DNA of 64,000 nt from a bacterium (GCA_021780905.1 JAJXXW010000050.1:48762-112761), one strand, 5' to 3'. Numbered from the stretch's first letter, positions 41,897-51,746 are shown. The notes: generated by a model from the sequence alone, not told the origin. Translations and numbers: made by a program.

Positions 41897-43114
41897 TCAG
41901 CCGACAAACGCCGCGTGGACGGCCTTCACCGCCTGTTCGCCCTTGGCCAGGTCGATGACAACGGAAATTTTGATCTCGCTGGTCGAAATCATGTCAATGT
42001 TGATGCCCTCCTTCGCCAGCGTTTCAAACAGCTTGCCGGCGACGCCGGTGTGCGATTTCATGCCGACGCCGACGATGGAAAGTTTGCCGATCTTTTCCTT
42101 GGTGATGACCTCGCGATAGCCGACTTCTTTTTTCAGGCTTTCAATCACCTTCTGCGCCTTGAGCAAATCCGGCTTGTCGGCGGTGAAGGAGATGTCGGTC
42201 GCGGGCGCGCCGGCGCCGTGGCTGAAGTTCTGCACGATCACGTCAATGTTGACCGTGGCATCGCCCAGGGCCTTGAAAATCGTGGCGGCCATGCCGGGTT
42301 TGTCCGGCACGCCGACGAGCGTGACCTTGGCCTGGTTTTTGTCAAGCGCGACGCCGCGCACGACGACGCCTTCCATGCTTTTCGTTTCTTCTTTCACAAT
42401 CGTTCCGGGGTTGTCGTTCAAGCTGCTGCGGACTTCAAACACGACGCCAAATTTTTTGGCGAATTCCACCGAGCGGCTCTGCATCACCTTCGCGCCGAGG
42501 CTGGCGAGTTCGAGCATTTCGTCGTAGGAAATCTCCGGCAGTTTTTTCGCCGTCGGCACGATGCGCGGATCGGTGGTGTAGACGCCGTCCACATCCGTGT
42601 AAATCTGGCACAAGTCCGCCTTGAGCGCGGCGGCCAGCGCAATCGCCGTCAAATCCGAACCACCGCGGCCGAGCGTGGTGATCTGGCCGGCGGCCGTCTC
42701 GCCCTGAAACCCGGCGACGATGACCACGTTTCCGGCGGCCAGCGCTTCGTGAACCTGCTTGGGCGTGATGTTGTGAATCTTCGCCTTGGTGTGGACGCCG
42801 TCGGTGACAATGCCCGCCTGCGCACCCGTCATGGAAACCGCCGGCACCCCGAGCGTGTGCAGCGCGATGGCGGTAAGCGCAATGGTCTGCTGTTCACCGG
42901 TGGCGAGGAGCATGTCCATCTCGCGTTCGCTCGGCAGCGGCGCAATGTCTTTCGCCAGTTTAATCAAGCCATCGGTAACGCCGCTCATCGCGGAGACGAC
43001 CACCACGACCGCATCGCCGCGCGCACGGTATTCCGCCACGCGCCGGGCGACGTTTTTGATGCGGTCGGTGCTGCCGACCGACGTGCCGCCGTATTTTTGA
43101 ACGATCAAAGCCAT
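41897..43114 (-). CDS. lysC: Aspartate kinase
   Basis: IVQKYGGTSVGSTDRIKNVA, GFQGETAAGQITTLGRGGSDLTA, ACT domains. Confidence 0.96.
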   Translation of the reverse strand: MALIVQKYGGTSVGSTDRIKNVARRVAEYRARGDAVVVVVSAMSGVTDGLIKLAKDIAPLPSEREMDMLLATGEQQTIALTAIALHTLGVPAVSMTGAQAGIVTDGVHTKAKIHNITPKQVHEALAAGNVVIVAGFQGETAAGQITTLGRGGSDLTAIALAAALKADLCQIYTDVDGVYTTDPRIVPTAKKLPEISYDEMLELASLGAKVMQSRSVEFAKKFGVVFEVRSSLNDNPGTIVKEETKSMEGVVVRGVALDKNQAKVTLVGVPDKPGMAATIFKALGDATVNIDVIVQNFSHGAGAPATDISFTADKPDLLKAQKVIESLKKEVGYREVITKEKIGKLSIVGVGMKSHTGVAGKLFETLAKEGINIDMISTSEIKISVVIDLAKGEQAVKAVHAAFVG

Positions 43115-43322
43115 AAGAACCGGAAGCGCGCGCCGAACTTGAAGCCGCCGGCATCCAGTCGAAGTGACAGCATAGCGCGGCGCGGCGGTCTTGAAAAGAC
43201 GGAATTGATCCGGGCGGACGCGGAATCTTAATTTAGTCTTGCCAAACCGGGAGGCTTGGGTTTGAAATGCCAGCAGTCATCAATCCCGCTTGGCAAACAA
43301 CAACCGCAGGTGAATCTGACTT

Positions 43323-45422
43323 ATGAAAAATTATTTGCCCGCTGACATCCGCAACTTCGCTCTCGTCGGCCACGCCTCATCTGGCAAAACCCTGTTGAGC
43401 GAGGCGATGCTGCGCTGCGCCGGGGTCATCTCGCGCCTGGGCAGCATCGCCGACGGCACCACCGTGTCCGATTATCACGTCAGCGAAAAACAGCGGCAGA
43501 TTTCCGTCTCCGCCACGCTGATGCACGCCGACTGGGCCGGGAAAAAGTTCAACCTCATTGACACGCCCGGCTATCTGGACTTCATCAGCGAGGGCCTCGG
43601 CGCGCTGCGCGTCGGCGATTTCGCGCTCGTTGTCATCCACGCGCAGCACGGTTTGGGCGTCGGCACCGACCGCGTTTGGAATTACGCCACCGGCTACGGC
43701 ATTCCGAAAATGATCGTCGTCAACGCGCTGGACCGTGAGAATGCGGACTTCGCCGCCGTGCTGAAATCCGCGCAGGAACATTTCGGGCGGCACGTTTTTC
43801 CGCTGAGCGTCCCGGTGAACGCCGGCCCCGGCTTCAATCGCACGCTCGATGTGCTGCGGAATGAGATTGTCACCTACGCCACCGACGGCTCCGGCCAATA
43901 CACCGAGGAACCCGCCACCGGGGAACTCGGCGAAAAAGTCAAAGCGCTGCACCGTGAACTCATCGAGCACATCGCCGAATCGGACGACGGGCTGATGAAT
44001 AAATATTTCGAGCAAGGCGGTTTGTCGGAGGAGGAATTCCGCGCCGGCATCCATTCGGCGGTGCAAAAACAGTTGTTCATCCCGCTCTTCGCCGTTTCGG
44101 CGGAAAAAAACATCGGCGTGGCGCGGCTGATGGATTTCATTGCCAAATACGGCTCGTCGCCAGTGGACCGCAAAAACGTTCCGGCGATTGACGCCAACGG
44201 CAATGAAACCGAGGTCAAGCTCGACAACGCCGAAACCGTGGCCTACGTCTTCAAGCACATGACCGAGGCGCAGTTCGGCGAACTGTCGTTCTTCCGCGTC
44301 TATTCCGGCAGCGTGACGACCGGCACGGATTTGTTCAACAGCGACCGCAAGATCACCGAGCGCGTCGGCCAGATTTTCCTGCTCAACGGCCAGACCCGCG
44401 AACCCGTCCACTCGCTCGGTGCCGGCGACATCGGCGCGGTGGTGAAGCTCAAGGACACGCACACCGGCAATACGCTTTGCACGTTGAAACATCCGGTGAC
44501 GCTGCCGAAAGTCGTTTATCCCAAGCCGAACATTCACGCCGCGCTCATCGCCAAGGTGAAAGGCGAGGAGGATAAAATTGCCACCGGCCTCGCCGCCTTG
44601 CACGAGGAGGATCCGACATTTCTTTATTTCGTGGATGACGAGTTGCATCAGACAATTATTTCCGCGCAAGGCGAATTGCATCTGGAAGTCGTCGCCGACC
44701 GTTTGCGCCGCCGGCACAACGTCCACGTCGAACTCGCCGAACCGCGCGTGAAATATCGCGAAACCATCAGGGGCAAGGGCGAATCCAAATATCGCCACAA
44801 AAAACAGACCGGCGGCGCGGGCCAGTTCGCCGAAGTCTGGATGCGCGTCGAACCCAAGCCACGGGACACCGGCGTGGAGTTCACCCAGTCGCTGGTCGGG
44901 CAGAACGTGGACCGCAATTTCGTGCCGTCCGTCGAGAAAGGCGTCCAGCAGGTTTGCACCGAGGGCGTCCTCGCCGGCTGCCGCGTGACCGACGTGAAGA
45001 TTGATTTCTACGACGGCAAGATGCACCCGGTGGATTCCAAGGACATCGCGTTTCAGATCGCCGGTTACTTCGCGTTCAAAGAAGCTTTCACCGCCGCCAA
45101 GCCGTGTTTGCTGGAGCCGATCGAGATTGTCGAAATCCGCATCCCCGAAGATTTCATGGGCAAAGTCATGGGCGACCTGTCTTCGCGGCGCGGAAAAATT
45201 CTCGGCATCGAAGCCGAAGGCGCCTTCCAAGTCATCAAAGCCACCGTGCCGACGGCGGAACTGTATCATTACTCCAGCACGCTGCGTTCGCTGACCGGCG
45301 GCGCGGGTGTCCACACCGAGACGTTCAGCCACTACGAGGAAATGCCGCCCGCCGCCGCCGAGAAAGTCGTCGCCGAGGCCGCGCAGAGGAAGGCGAACCA
45401 CGACAGCCACAATTCACACTGA
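43323..45422 (+). CDS. Elongation factor G-like GTPase (EF-G paralog type)
   Basis: LVGHASSGKTLLSEAML, IDTPGYLDFISE; EF-G domain II-V order; starts MKNYLPADIRNFALVGHA as in EF-G-like paralogs. Confidence 0.9.
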   Translation: MKNYLPADIRNFALVGHASSGKTLLSEAMLRCAGVISRLGSIADGTTVSDYHVSEKQRQISVSATLMHADWAGKKFNLIDTPGYLDFISEGLGALRVGDFALVVIHAQHGLGVGTDRVWNYATGYGIPKMIVVNALDRENADFAAVLKSAQEHFGRHVFPLSVPVNAGPGFNRTLDVLRNEIVTYATDGSGQYTEEPATGELGEKVKALHRELIEHIAESDDGLMNKYFEQGGLSEEEFRAGIHSAVQKQLFIPLFAVSAEKNIGVARLMDFIAKYGSSPVDRKNVPAIDANGNETEVKLDNAETVAYVFKHMTEAQFGELSFFRVYSGSVTTGTDLFNSDRKITERVGQIFLLNGQTREPVHSLGAGDIGAVVKLKDTHTGNTLCTLKHPVTLPKVVYPKPNIHAALIAKVKGEEDKIATGLAALHEEDPTFLYFVDDELHQTIISAQGELHLEVVADRLRRRHNVHVELAEPRVKYRETIRGKGESKYRHKKQTGGAGQFAEVWMRVEPKPRDTGVEFTQSLVGQNVDRNFVPSVEKGVQQVCTEGVLAGCRVTDVKIDFYDGKMHPVDSKDIAFQIAGYFAFKEAFTAAKPCLLEPIEIVEIRIPEDFMGKVMGDLSSRRGKILGIEAEGAFQVIKATVPTAELYHYSSTLRSLTGGAGVHTETFSHYEEMPPAAAEKVVAEAAQRKANHDSHNSH

Positions 45423-45541
45423 TCTGGCGGCGACGCCCCGTCGTCTGCCGCAGTGATTCCAGGCTGCAAGCTGCCGATTAAAATTCTCCGGGAAATGGCG
45501 CGGCGTTCTGCCGAAGCGCCGCCCCGCAACTCCATCAGCGC

Positions 45542-45940
45542 AGCTATAACCTGGACCAGTCCGTCAACGGATATTTGGCGTATCTGGATAATTACCCGGA
45601 CGCCGCCAACCTGCCGGCATTCAGCCGCATGAGCCAAATCCAGACGCCCTGCCCAAGCGATTTGTTTGTGTTCATTGACGAACTGCCGGCCACGCAGTTT
45701 GACGCTTCCTTCGGGAAGCCGCCCAAAGGTGCCACGAACTATCAGGATTGGCCGAACTGCTGGTTTGACCTGCCGGCCGACCGGCATAGTCGGGGCGGGA
45801 ATCTGTCCTTTGCCGATGGTCATGTGGAACACTGGCGCTGGCAGGCGTCCAAAGTCTTCACGCAATTCGGTCAGGCGGTGGCGGCGGCGGAAATGCCGGA
45901 TTATGTGCACAACCAAAATGCCATGAAGCAGCCGTTGTAA
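45542..45940 (+). pseudogene. C-terminal remnant of a prepilin-like H-X9-DG protein
   Basis: SYNLDQSVNGYLAYLDNYPDAANLP...HSRGGNLSFADGHVEHWRW (H-X9-DG); no prepilin leader or start upstream. Confidence 0.65.
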
Positions 45941-45978
45941 CGCGGGCGGCGGGCTTGGTCATCCGTGGCGGCGGCGAA

Positions 45979-46389
45979 TTATATCACGAGAAACGGTTTC
46001 AGCTTCTCCACCAGTTCCGCCGGCAGGCGCTTGGGCTTTTCGTCGCGGCCGGTGCAGCAGTGGAAGGTTTCGGCTTCGAGAATGAGTTTGCCGTCCTGGT
46101 TCAAAATGCGGTGGCCGAAATTCAGCCGCACACGCTCGACGAGCGTCAGCCCGACTTCAATCGACAGCCAATCGTCGTAGCGGGCGGGAAACTTGTAGCG
46201 CAGCCGCGCCTCGATGACGGGGAAGATATAATCGGCATTTTGCAGTTCCAAGACCGGCGTGCCGAGCGACCGCAGAAATTCCCCGCGCGCGGCCTCCAGC
46301 AAATCCAGGTAGCGCGAATGGTAAACGTGGTTGCCGACGGTGCATTCGGCATAGCTGACGCGGTGATGATGACGGAACGGTTCGGCCAT
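45979..46389 (-). CDS. Acyl-CoA thioesterase (4HBT/YbgC-like)
   Basis: HHRVSYAECTVGNHVYHSRYLDLLEAARGEFLRSLG. Confidence 0.88.
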   Translation of the reverse strand: MAEPFRHHHRVSYAECTVGNHVYHSRYLDLLEAARGEFLRSLGTPVLELQNADYIFPVIEARLRYKFPARYDDWLSIEVGLTLVERVRLNFGHRILNQDGKLILEAETFHCCTGRDEKPKRLPAELVEKLKPFLVI

Positions 46390-46515
46390 GCGGCAAGTTT
46401 AAGGTTCGGGGTTCAGGGTTCAAGGTGCAAAATTGTTGCCGGCAGGGCAGAAAATGGCCGGGGGCCGGCGGAAAATTCCATTTGCGCGGCGGCGGTTTGC
46501 GATTATGTTGCCGGC

Positions 46516-46674
46516 ATGACTTGGCCGGATATGCTGACGCTGTTAATCGTTGTAGGTATGGCCGCTTTCTTTGTGTGGCGCAGTTCGGGAAACAAACCCC
46601 ACCGACACGGCGCCCATTGCGGCTGCGATCACGGCGACGCAGCCGCGAAGTCCAAGGACGAGACGGCGAATTGA
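46516..46674 (+). CDS. Small single-TM protein with His/Cys-rich tail (FeoB-associated Cys-rich-like)
   Basis: MTWPDMLTLLIVVGMAAFFVWRSSGNKPHRHGAHCGCDHGDAAAKSKDETAN. Confidence 0.65.
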   Translation: MTWPDMLTLLIVVGMAAFFVWRSSGNKPHRHGAHCGCDHGDAAAKSKDETAN

Positions 46675-46725
46675 CCCTTTTTTATCAACGGCAAACCACT
46701 GGAAAAATTTCAACTAACCTTTCGC

Positions 46726-47136
46726 ATGGCCGTCACCAAGTCCAGTTCAGCAAACCATTTCATTCATCGCAGCGCGGGCAGCGAGCCGGTGACCGGCCGC
46801 TGGACGCCCAACACGGACATTTACGTCACGGAGGGCGGTCTGGTCATCAAGGCCGAGCTGGCCGGCATGAAAAGCGACAGCCTGGAGATCACCGTGGAGG
46901 GCCAGCGTCTGCGCATCAATGGCGTCCGCCCCGACTGCTGCCGTTCGGCGCACTGTAGTTTTCTGGTGATGGAGATCAGCTACGGCCCATTTGAAACCGT
47001 GCTGGATTTGCCGGCCGGCTACGACCTTAGCCAGGCCCGGGCCATCTATGTAAACGGCTTTCTGCGCGTGGACGTGCCGGCGGCCCAAAAGCCGGCACCC
47101 AAGACCACCAAGGTTCCCATCAGCGAAGGCATCTAA
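46726..47136 (+). CDS. Hsp20/alpha-crystallin family small heat shock protein
   Basis: WTPNTDIYVTEGGLVIKAELAGMKSDSLEITVEGQRLRINGVR ... VNGFLRVDVP. Confidence 0.92.
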   Translation: MAVTKSSSANHFIHRSAGSEPVTGRWTPNTDIYVTEGGLVIKAELAGMKSDSLEITVEGQRLRINGVRPDCCRSAHCSFLVMEISYGPFETVLDLPAGYDLSQARAIYVNGFLRVDVPAAQKPAPKTTKVPISEGI

Positions 47137-47183
47137 CCGGGCATGAACTTTTCCGGCGCGAAGTCATCTAAACTGACCAAACG

Positions 47184-49583
47184 ATGATGAAATCGGGAGA
47201 GACAGAATTCGTCAGCATCCTCAACTCCAACGAAAAGAGCGAGGTGCCCAGCCGTGTCTCGTCCCGGTCGCTGCCGGATACGCTACCCATTCTGGGCCTC
47301 TCCGACATTGTGATTTTCCCCGGCGCGATCGTGCCGTTGCTGGTCGAAACCGGCCCCAGTCTCAAGCTGGTGGACGACCTGGTGGGCGGCGACCGGCTGT
47401 TTGCCGCCGTGCTCCAGCTCAAGCCCGACGTCGCCGAGCCGGGCCCGGAAGATTTGCACCGGGTCGGCTGCGTCTCGCGGCTGAACAAAATGGTGAAATT
47501 TCCCGACGGCACCGTGCGCATCCTCGTCGAGGGACTCTGGCGCATCCGGCTGGACAAATTTCTGCCGGCCAACCCCTATCTGCGCGCCAATTTTGAACTG
47601 CTCCGCGACGAAACCGAGGATTCCATCGAACTGCAGGCGATGCTCCGCAACGCGCACAAGCAGTTTGACGAGATCGCCAAGATTTCCACCGTGCTGTCCG
47701 AACAGGTCAAGATCGCCGCGCTCAATACCGAGCATCCCGGCCACTTCGCCGACCTCATCGCCGCCAACCTCGGCCTGCCGCTCGACGAAAAACAGAAGCT
47801 GCTCGAAACCGTTTCTGTCCGCGAACGCCTCCAAAAACTGCTGCCGCTGCTCAACCGCGAACAGGAGGTCCTGAATTTAAGCTCCAAAATCCAGAACGAC
47901 GTCGCGTCGAACATCTCCAAGACCCAGCGCGACTTTTTCCTCCGCGAACAGATGCGCGTCATCCAGCGCGAACTCGGCGATACCGACCCGAACGCGAACG
48001 AAATCCGCAATCTTCGCGAGAAAATCGAGCAGGCCAAACTGCCCGAGGAGGCGCGCAAGGCGGCGAACCAGGAACTTGACCGGATGCAGCAGACTTCGCC
48101 CGCCGCCGCCGAATACGGCGTCTCACGCAATTACCTCGACTGGATACTCGCGCTGCCGTGGGAAACGGAAACGCCGGACAAGTTAAACCTCAAGGCGGCG
48201 GAAAAAATCCTGAACGAGCAGCACTTCGGCCTGGAAAAAGTCAAGGACCGGCTGATTGAATTTCTCGCCGTGATCCAGCGCCGCAAGAAAATCAAAGGTC
48301 CGATCCTCTGCCTCGTCGGCCCGCCCGGTGTCGGCAAAACGTCACTTGGTAAAAGCGTCGCCGACGCGCTCGGGAGAAAATTCGCCCGCATTTCGCTCGG
48401 CGGAATGCGCGACGAAGCGGAGATTCGCGGCCACCGCCGCACTTATGTCGGCGCGCTGCCGGGACGGATTTTGCAGACGCTCCGCCGGGTCGAGAGCCGC
48501 AATCCGGTGATTCTCCTCGATGAGTTGGACAAAATTGGTTCCGATTTTCGCGGCGACCCGGCAAGCGCGCTGCTCGAAGTTTTGGATCCGGCGCAGAACC
48601 ACACCTTCACCGATCATTACCTCGATCTGCCGTTTGATTTGTCGCGCGTGCTGTTCATCGCCACCGCCAACTGGCTCGACCCGGTGCATCCCGCGCTGCG
48701 CGACCGGCTGGAAGTCATCGAACTGCCCAGCTACACCGAGACGGAAAAATTGCAAATCGCCAGGCGCTACCTCGTGCCGCGCCAGTTGGAGGAACACGGC
48801 CTGACGCGCAACGATGTAAAAATTTCCGACGCCGCGCTGCGCGAACTCATCCGCGAATACACTCGCGAAGCCGGTGTGCGCCAGCTCGAACGGGAGATTG
48901 CCGCGCTCGCCCGCAAAGCCGCGCGCAAGATTGTCGCTAAAAACGGCGCGGCGCAGTTGATCAAGCTGGAGCCGAAGGACGTGAAGGATTTTCTCGGCCA
49001 CGCGAAATTTGTGGCCGAAAGCGCGGAGAAAATCCCTGAGATCGGCATCGCCACCGGGCTGGCGTGGACGCCGGTCGGCGGCGATGTGCTGTTCATCGAG
49101 GCCACGCGGATGCGCGGGCGCGGCAGTCTGATTCTCACCGGCTCGCTCGGCGAGGTGATGAAGGAAAGCGCGCAGACGGCGGTGAGTTATTTGCGGTCGC
49201 AGGCGAAAAAGCTCGAGCTGGATTTTGACGATTACGGCAAGCACGATTTGCACATCCACGTGCCCGCCGGCGCGACGCCGAAGGACGGGCCGAGCGCGGG
49301 CGTGACGATTTGCGCGGCGCTGGCGAGCCTGATGAGCAAGCGGCGCGTGCGTTCCGACGTGGCGATGACGGGCGAAATCAGTTTGCGCGGCCGCGTGCTG
49401 CGCGTGGGCGGCATCAAGGAAAAGGTGATCGCCGCCTCGCGGTTCGGCGTAAAACAGGTGATTTTGCCGGAAGGAAACAAGCCGGATTGGGAAGACGTGC
49501 CGACGGAAGTGCGCGCGAAGTTGAAGGTGCATTTCGTGAAGCAGATTTCCGAGGTGCTGCAACTGGCGCTGGCGGCCAAATGA
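47184..49583 (+). CDS. lon: ATP-dependent endopeptidase La
   Basis: LCLVGPPGVGKTSLGKSVADALGR, RGHRRTYVGALPGRILQ, catalytic PKDGPSAGVTICAALASL. Confidence 0.97.
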   Translation: MMKSGETEFVSILNSNEKSEVPSRVSSRSLPDTLPILGLSDIVIFPGAIVPLLVETGPSLKLVDDLVGGDRLFAAVLQLKPDVAEPGPEDLHRVGCVSRLNKMVKFPDGTVRILVEGLWRIRLDKFLPANPYLRANFELLRDETEDSIELQAMLRNAHKQFDEIAKISTVLSEQVKIAALNTEHPGHFADLIAANLGLPLDEKQKLLETVSVRERLQKLLPLLNREQEVLNLSSKIQNDVASNISKTQRDFFLREQMRVIQRELGDTDPNANEIRNLREKIEQAKLPEEARKAANQELDRMQQTSPAAAEYGVSRNYLDWILALPWETETPDKLNLKAAEKILNEQHFGLEKVKDRLIEFLAVIQRRKKIKGPILCLVGPPGVGKTSLGKSVADALGRKFARISLGGMRDEAEIRGHRRTYVGALPGRILQTLRRVESRNPVILLDELDKIGSDFRGDPASALLEVLDPAQNHTFTDHYLDLPFDLSRVLFIATANWLDPVHPALRDRLEVIELPSYTETEKLQIARRYLVPRQLEEHGLTRNDVKISDAALRELIREYTREAGVRQLEREIAALARKAARKIVAKNGAAQLIKLEPKDVKDFLGHAKFVAESAEKIPEIGIATGLAWTPVGGDVLFIEATRMRGRGSLILTGSLGEVMKESAQTAVSYLRSQAKKLELDFDDYGKHDLHIHVPAGATPKDGPSAGVTICAALASLMSKRRVRSDVAMTGEISLRGRVLRVGGIKEKVIAASRFGVKQVILPEGNKPDWEDVPTEVRAKLKVHFVKQISEVLQLALAAK

Positions 49584-50428
49584 ACGCAGACTGCCACGAT
49601 GGGACGAGCGTCCTCGCGAGCCGGTGCTGGCGCACGGCCGCCATTTTTGATTCGGCTCGCGAGGACGCCCGCCCCACCAATTGTTTTTCACTGGTTCTGG
49701 CTGCGCTGGTTTTGTTTTTTGTCGTGGGCGCGAAGGCGCAGACGAACACTTTGTCGAATGCGGAACTTCAAGGCCGCCAACTGGCGCAGCAGCTTTGCGA
49801 TGCGAAGCCGGAAGGAAACTTTACGAACTCCGGTATTATGATTGTCCGCATTGCTTCAGGCAAGCGTCTGCAACTTTCATTGACAGCGGGAACCTTAACC
49901 GACTCCAACTGCTGGAAAACACTTTATGCCGCCAGATACGCTGATAAAGACTTGTTTGCATATGCGCTTATTGTGACTCATTCGCCCGCAAAACGAAACT
50001 CCTACCACTCAATCGAAGATAATTTCGCCGGACATTTTCAAAAAAGTTTGTCGGGCGACGAAACCATGATTCCATTTGCCGGTTCCGATTTCTGGCTGTG
50101 CGACCTCGGCCTAGAATTTTTTCACTGGCCGGCGCAGAAGCTTTTGCCGAAGACGACGAACCTGAAACGCGGGCGCGACTACACGCTGCTGGAAAGCACC
50201 AATCCGAATCCGCCGCCCAACGGCTATTCGCGCGTGCTCTCGTGGATTGACCGGGAATCCGGCGGCATCCTGGAAGCCGAAGCCTACGACGCTAAGGGAA
50301 AATTGCTGAAGGAGTTCGAGCCGAAGTCGTTCAAGAAAATCAACGGCCAGTGGGAACTTCAGGAAATGGAAATCCGCAACGTCCAGACCGGCTCGCGCAC
50401 GCGGCTGGAATTTGATTTGAAGAATTAA
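49580..50428 (+). CDS. Secreted LolA/outer-membrane lipoprotein-sorting-like protein
   Basis: ATGA overlap with lon; hydrophobic CFSLVLAALVLFFVVGAKAQ after an atypical N-terminal extension; YSRVLSWIDRESGGILEAEAYDAKGKLLKEFEPKSFKKINGQWELQEMEIRN. Confidence 0.65.
   Translation: MNADCHDGTSVLASRCWRTAAIFDSAREDARPTNCFSLVLAALVLFFVVGAKAQTNTLSNAELQGRQLAQQLCDAKPEGNFTNSGIMIVRIASGKRLQLSLTAGTLTDSNCWKTLYAARYADKDLFAYALIVTHSPAKRNSYHSIEDNFAGHFQKSLSGDETMIPFAGSDFWLCDLGLEFFHWPAQKLLPKTTNLKRGRDYTLLESTNPNPPPNGYSRVLSWIDRESGGILEAEAYDAKGKLLKEFEPKSFKKINGQWELQEMEIRNVQTGSRTRLEFDLKN
49601..49676. repeat. Imperfect palindromic element GGGACGAGCGTCCTCGCGAGCCGG ... TCGGCTCGCGAGGACGCCCGCCCC
   Basis: 24-nt arms around a 28-nt loop, inside the 5' end of the 49580 ORF. 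Confidence 0.8.
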
Positions 50429-50440
50429 AGGATCGCGGCA

Positions 50441-50540
50441 GTCATGTTCCGCAGGAACAAATGACAATAGCCCGACATTTCAACGCCGGGGTGGATCGGA
50501 AACATCGTGAGTCCTGGCGGGACACCGCTTTCCAACAATT
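50441..50540. repeat. Candidate dispersed intergenic repeat
   Basis: Contains TGTTCCGCAGGAACA (50445-50459) and CCCGACATTTCAACGCCGGGG; non-coding gap. Confidence 0.4.
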
Positions 50541-50626
50541 CACCATGGGTAATGCCGCATTGCGAATAACTCTTCCCGCCGGAAACTTGACATCGTTTTA
50601 TCTGCTGCCACGCTGTTTCCACGGGC

Positions 50627-51535
50627 ATGAATTTTCATCGGACGATTTTGGCGATGGGTGCCGGCCTGCTGCTGGCGGCCAAGGTGTTGGCGGCGGACAC
50701 GAACAATGCGTCCGCCCAGGTGCCCGCCTTCACGCGCGACGAGATGGCAGGCAATTATCTGCAAATCCAGGAGCAGATCCGCGCCTCGCAGCTCGCCCTC
50801 GAGCAGAGCCAGCAGGCGGCGGCCGAGGCCGCCAAAAGCAATGCCGACGCGCTGGCGGCGCGATTACAGTTGCTGGAGCAGACGGTCGCGGCGCAACGCG
50901 CGGCCGACGCGGAGGCGGCGCACAAGACGCAGCAGTTGACGTTGTTTCTGGCGGGCGCGTTCGGGCTGGCGGGCCTGGGGATTATGCTGCTGATGGTTTA
51001 TTTCCAGTGGCGCGCATTTTCCCAGCTCGCGGAAATTTCCTCGCAGCAGCACGCCGCGCTGGCCGGCGCCAGCGGCCTGCATCACCTGGCCGCCCCAGGC
51101 CGGGCAACGGTGGAAACTTCCAATGCGCGGCTGCTGGACGTGGTGGGGCAACTCGAAAAACGCATTCACGAACTGGAAAGCGGCCAACGGACGCTGCCGG
51201 AAAACGGGGCGGCCAAGACCGCCGACCCGCTGGCGCAAACACAGGCGCTGCTCGACGCCCGCCAGCCGCTGCCGGCGCTGGAAACGGTGGAAAAATTTCT
51301 CGCGACTCATCCGGACGATGCGGGAGCCTGGGTCCAAAAAGCCGCCGCGCTGGAACGGCTTGGGCGCACCGACGAGGCGCTGGCGGGTTATGACCGCGCG
51401 CTGGCGGCGGATGGTTCGCTGGCGATTGCGCACCTGCACAAGGGGGGGCTACTGAACCGCCTGAGCCGGTTTGACGAGGCGCTGGACTGTTACGAACGGG
51501 CGCTGGCGGCGCAGGAGAAAAAGGCGAAGGGTTGA
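50627..51535 (+). CDS. Secreted/membrane TPR protein
   Basis: Signal peptide, coiled-coil QEQIRASQLALEQSQQAAAEA, TM LFLAGAFGLAGLGIMLLMVYF, C-terminal TPR units. Confidence 0.8.
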   Translation: MNFHRTILAMGAGLLLAAKVLAADTNNASAQVPAFTRDEMAGNYLQIQEQIRASQLALEQSQQAAAEAAKSNADALAARLQLLEQTVAAQRAADAEAAHKTQQLTLFLAGAFGLAGLGIMLLMVYFQWRAFSQLAEISSQQHAALAGASGLHHLAAPGRATVETSNARLLDVVGQLEKRIHELESGQRTLPENGAAKTADPLAQTQALLDARQPLPALETVEKFLATHPDDAGAWVQKAAALERLGRTDEALAGYDRALAADGSLAIAHLHKGGLLNRLSRFDEALDCYERALAAQEKKAKG

Positions 51536-51561
51536 TTTGAACTTTTGGAGTGCGGCGGGAA

Positions 51562-51618
51562 GCAAGGTGCCACGCCGCTTTTGTCTGCTCGCAAGCGGCG
51601 TCGCGTCCGGTGCCTTGC
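51562..51618. repeat. Imperfect hairpin GCAAGGTGCCACGCCGCTT ... AAGCGGCGT-N7-GGTGCCTTGC
   Basis: Arms visible in the gap between convergent genes. Confidence 0.5.
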
Positions 51619-51746
51619 TACTGCAGTCCCAAATGCGCTCTCATCCGGAAAGGTCGGCGCGGCGGTTAAAAATGAATCGGTGGGAAACTTTTGGGCAGAC
51701 CGCAAAGCCGGTCGCGCTTCCATTGCCAAGCCGCGCGCCATCCTCG

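Noticed and set aside
43377-45410. 677-aa minus-strand ORF opposite the EF-G-like gene
   Set aside because: Antisense shadow in GC-rich DNA; His/Asp/Arg-rich composition with no recognisable domain, while the plus strand encodes a clear EF-G-like protein.
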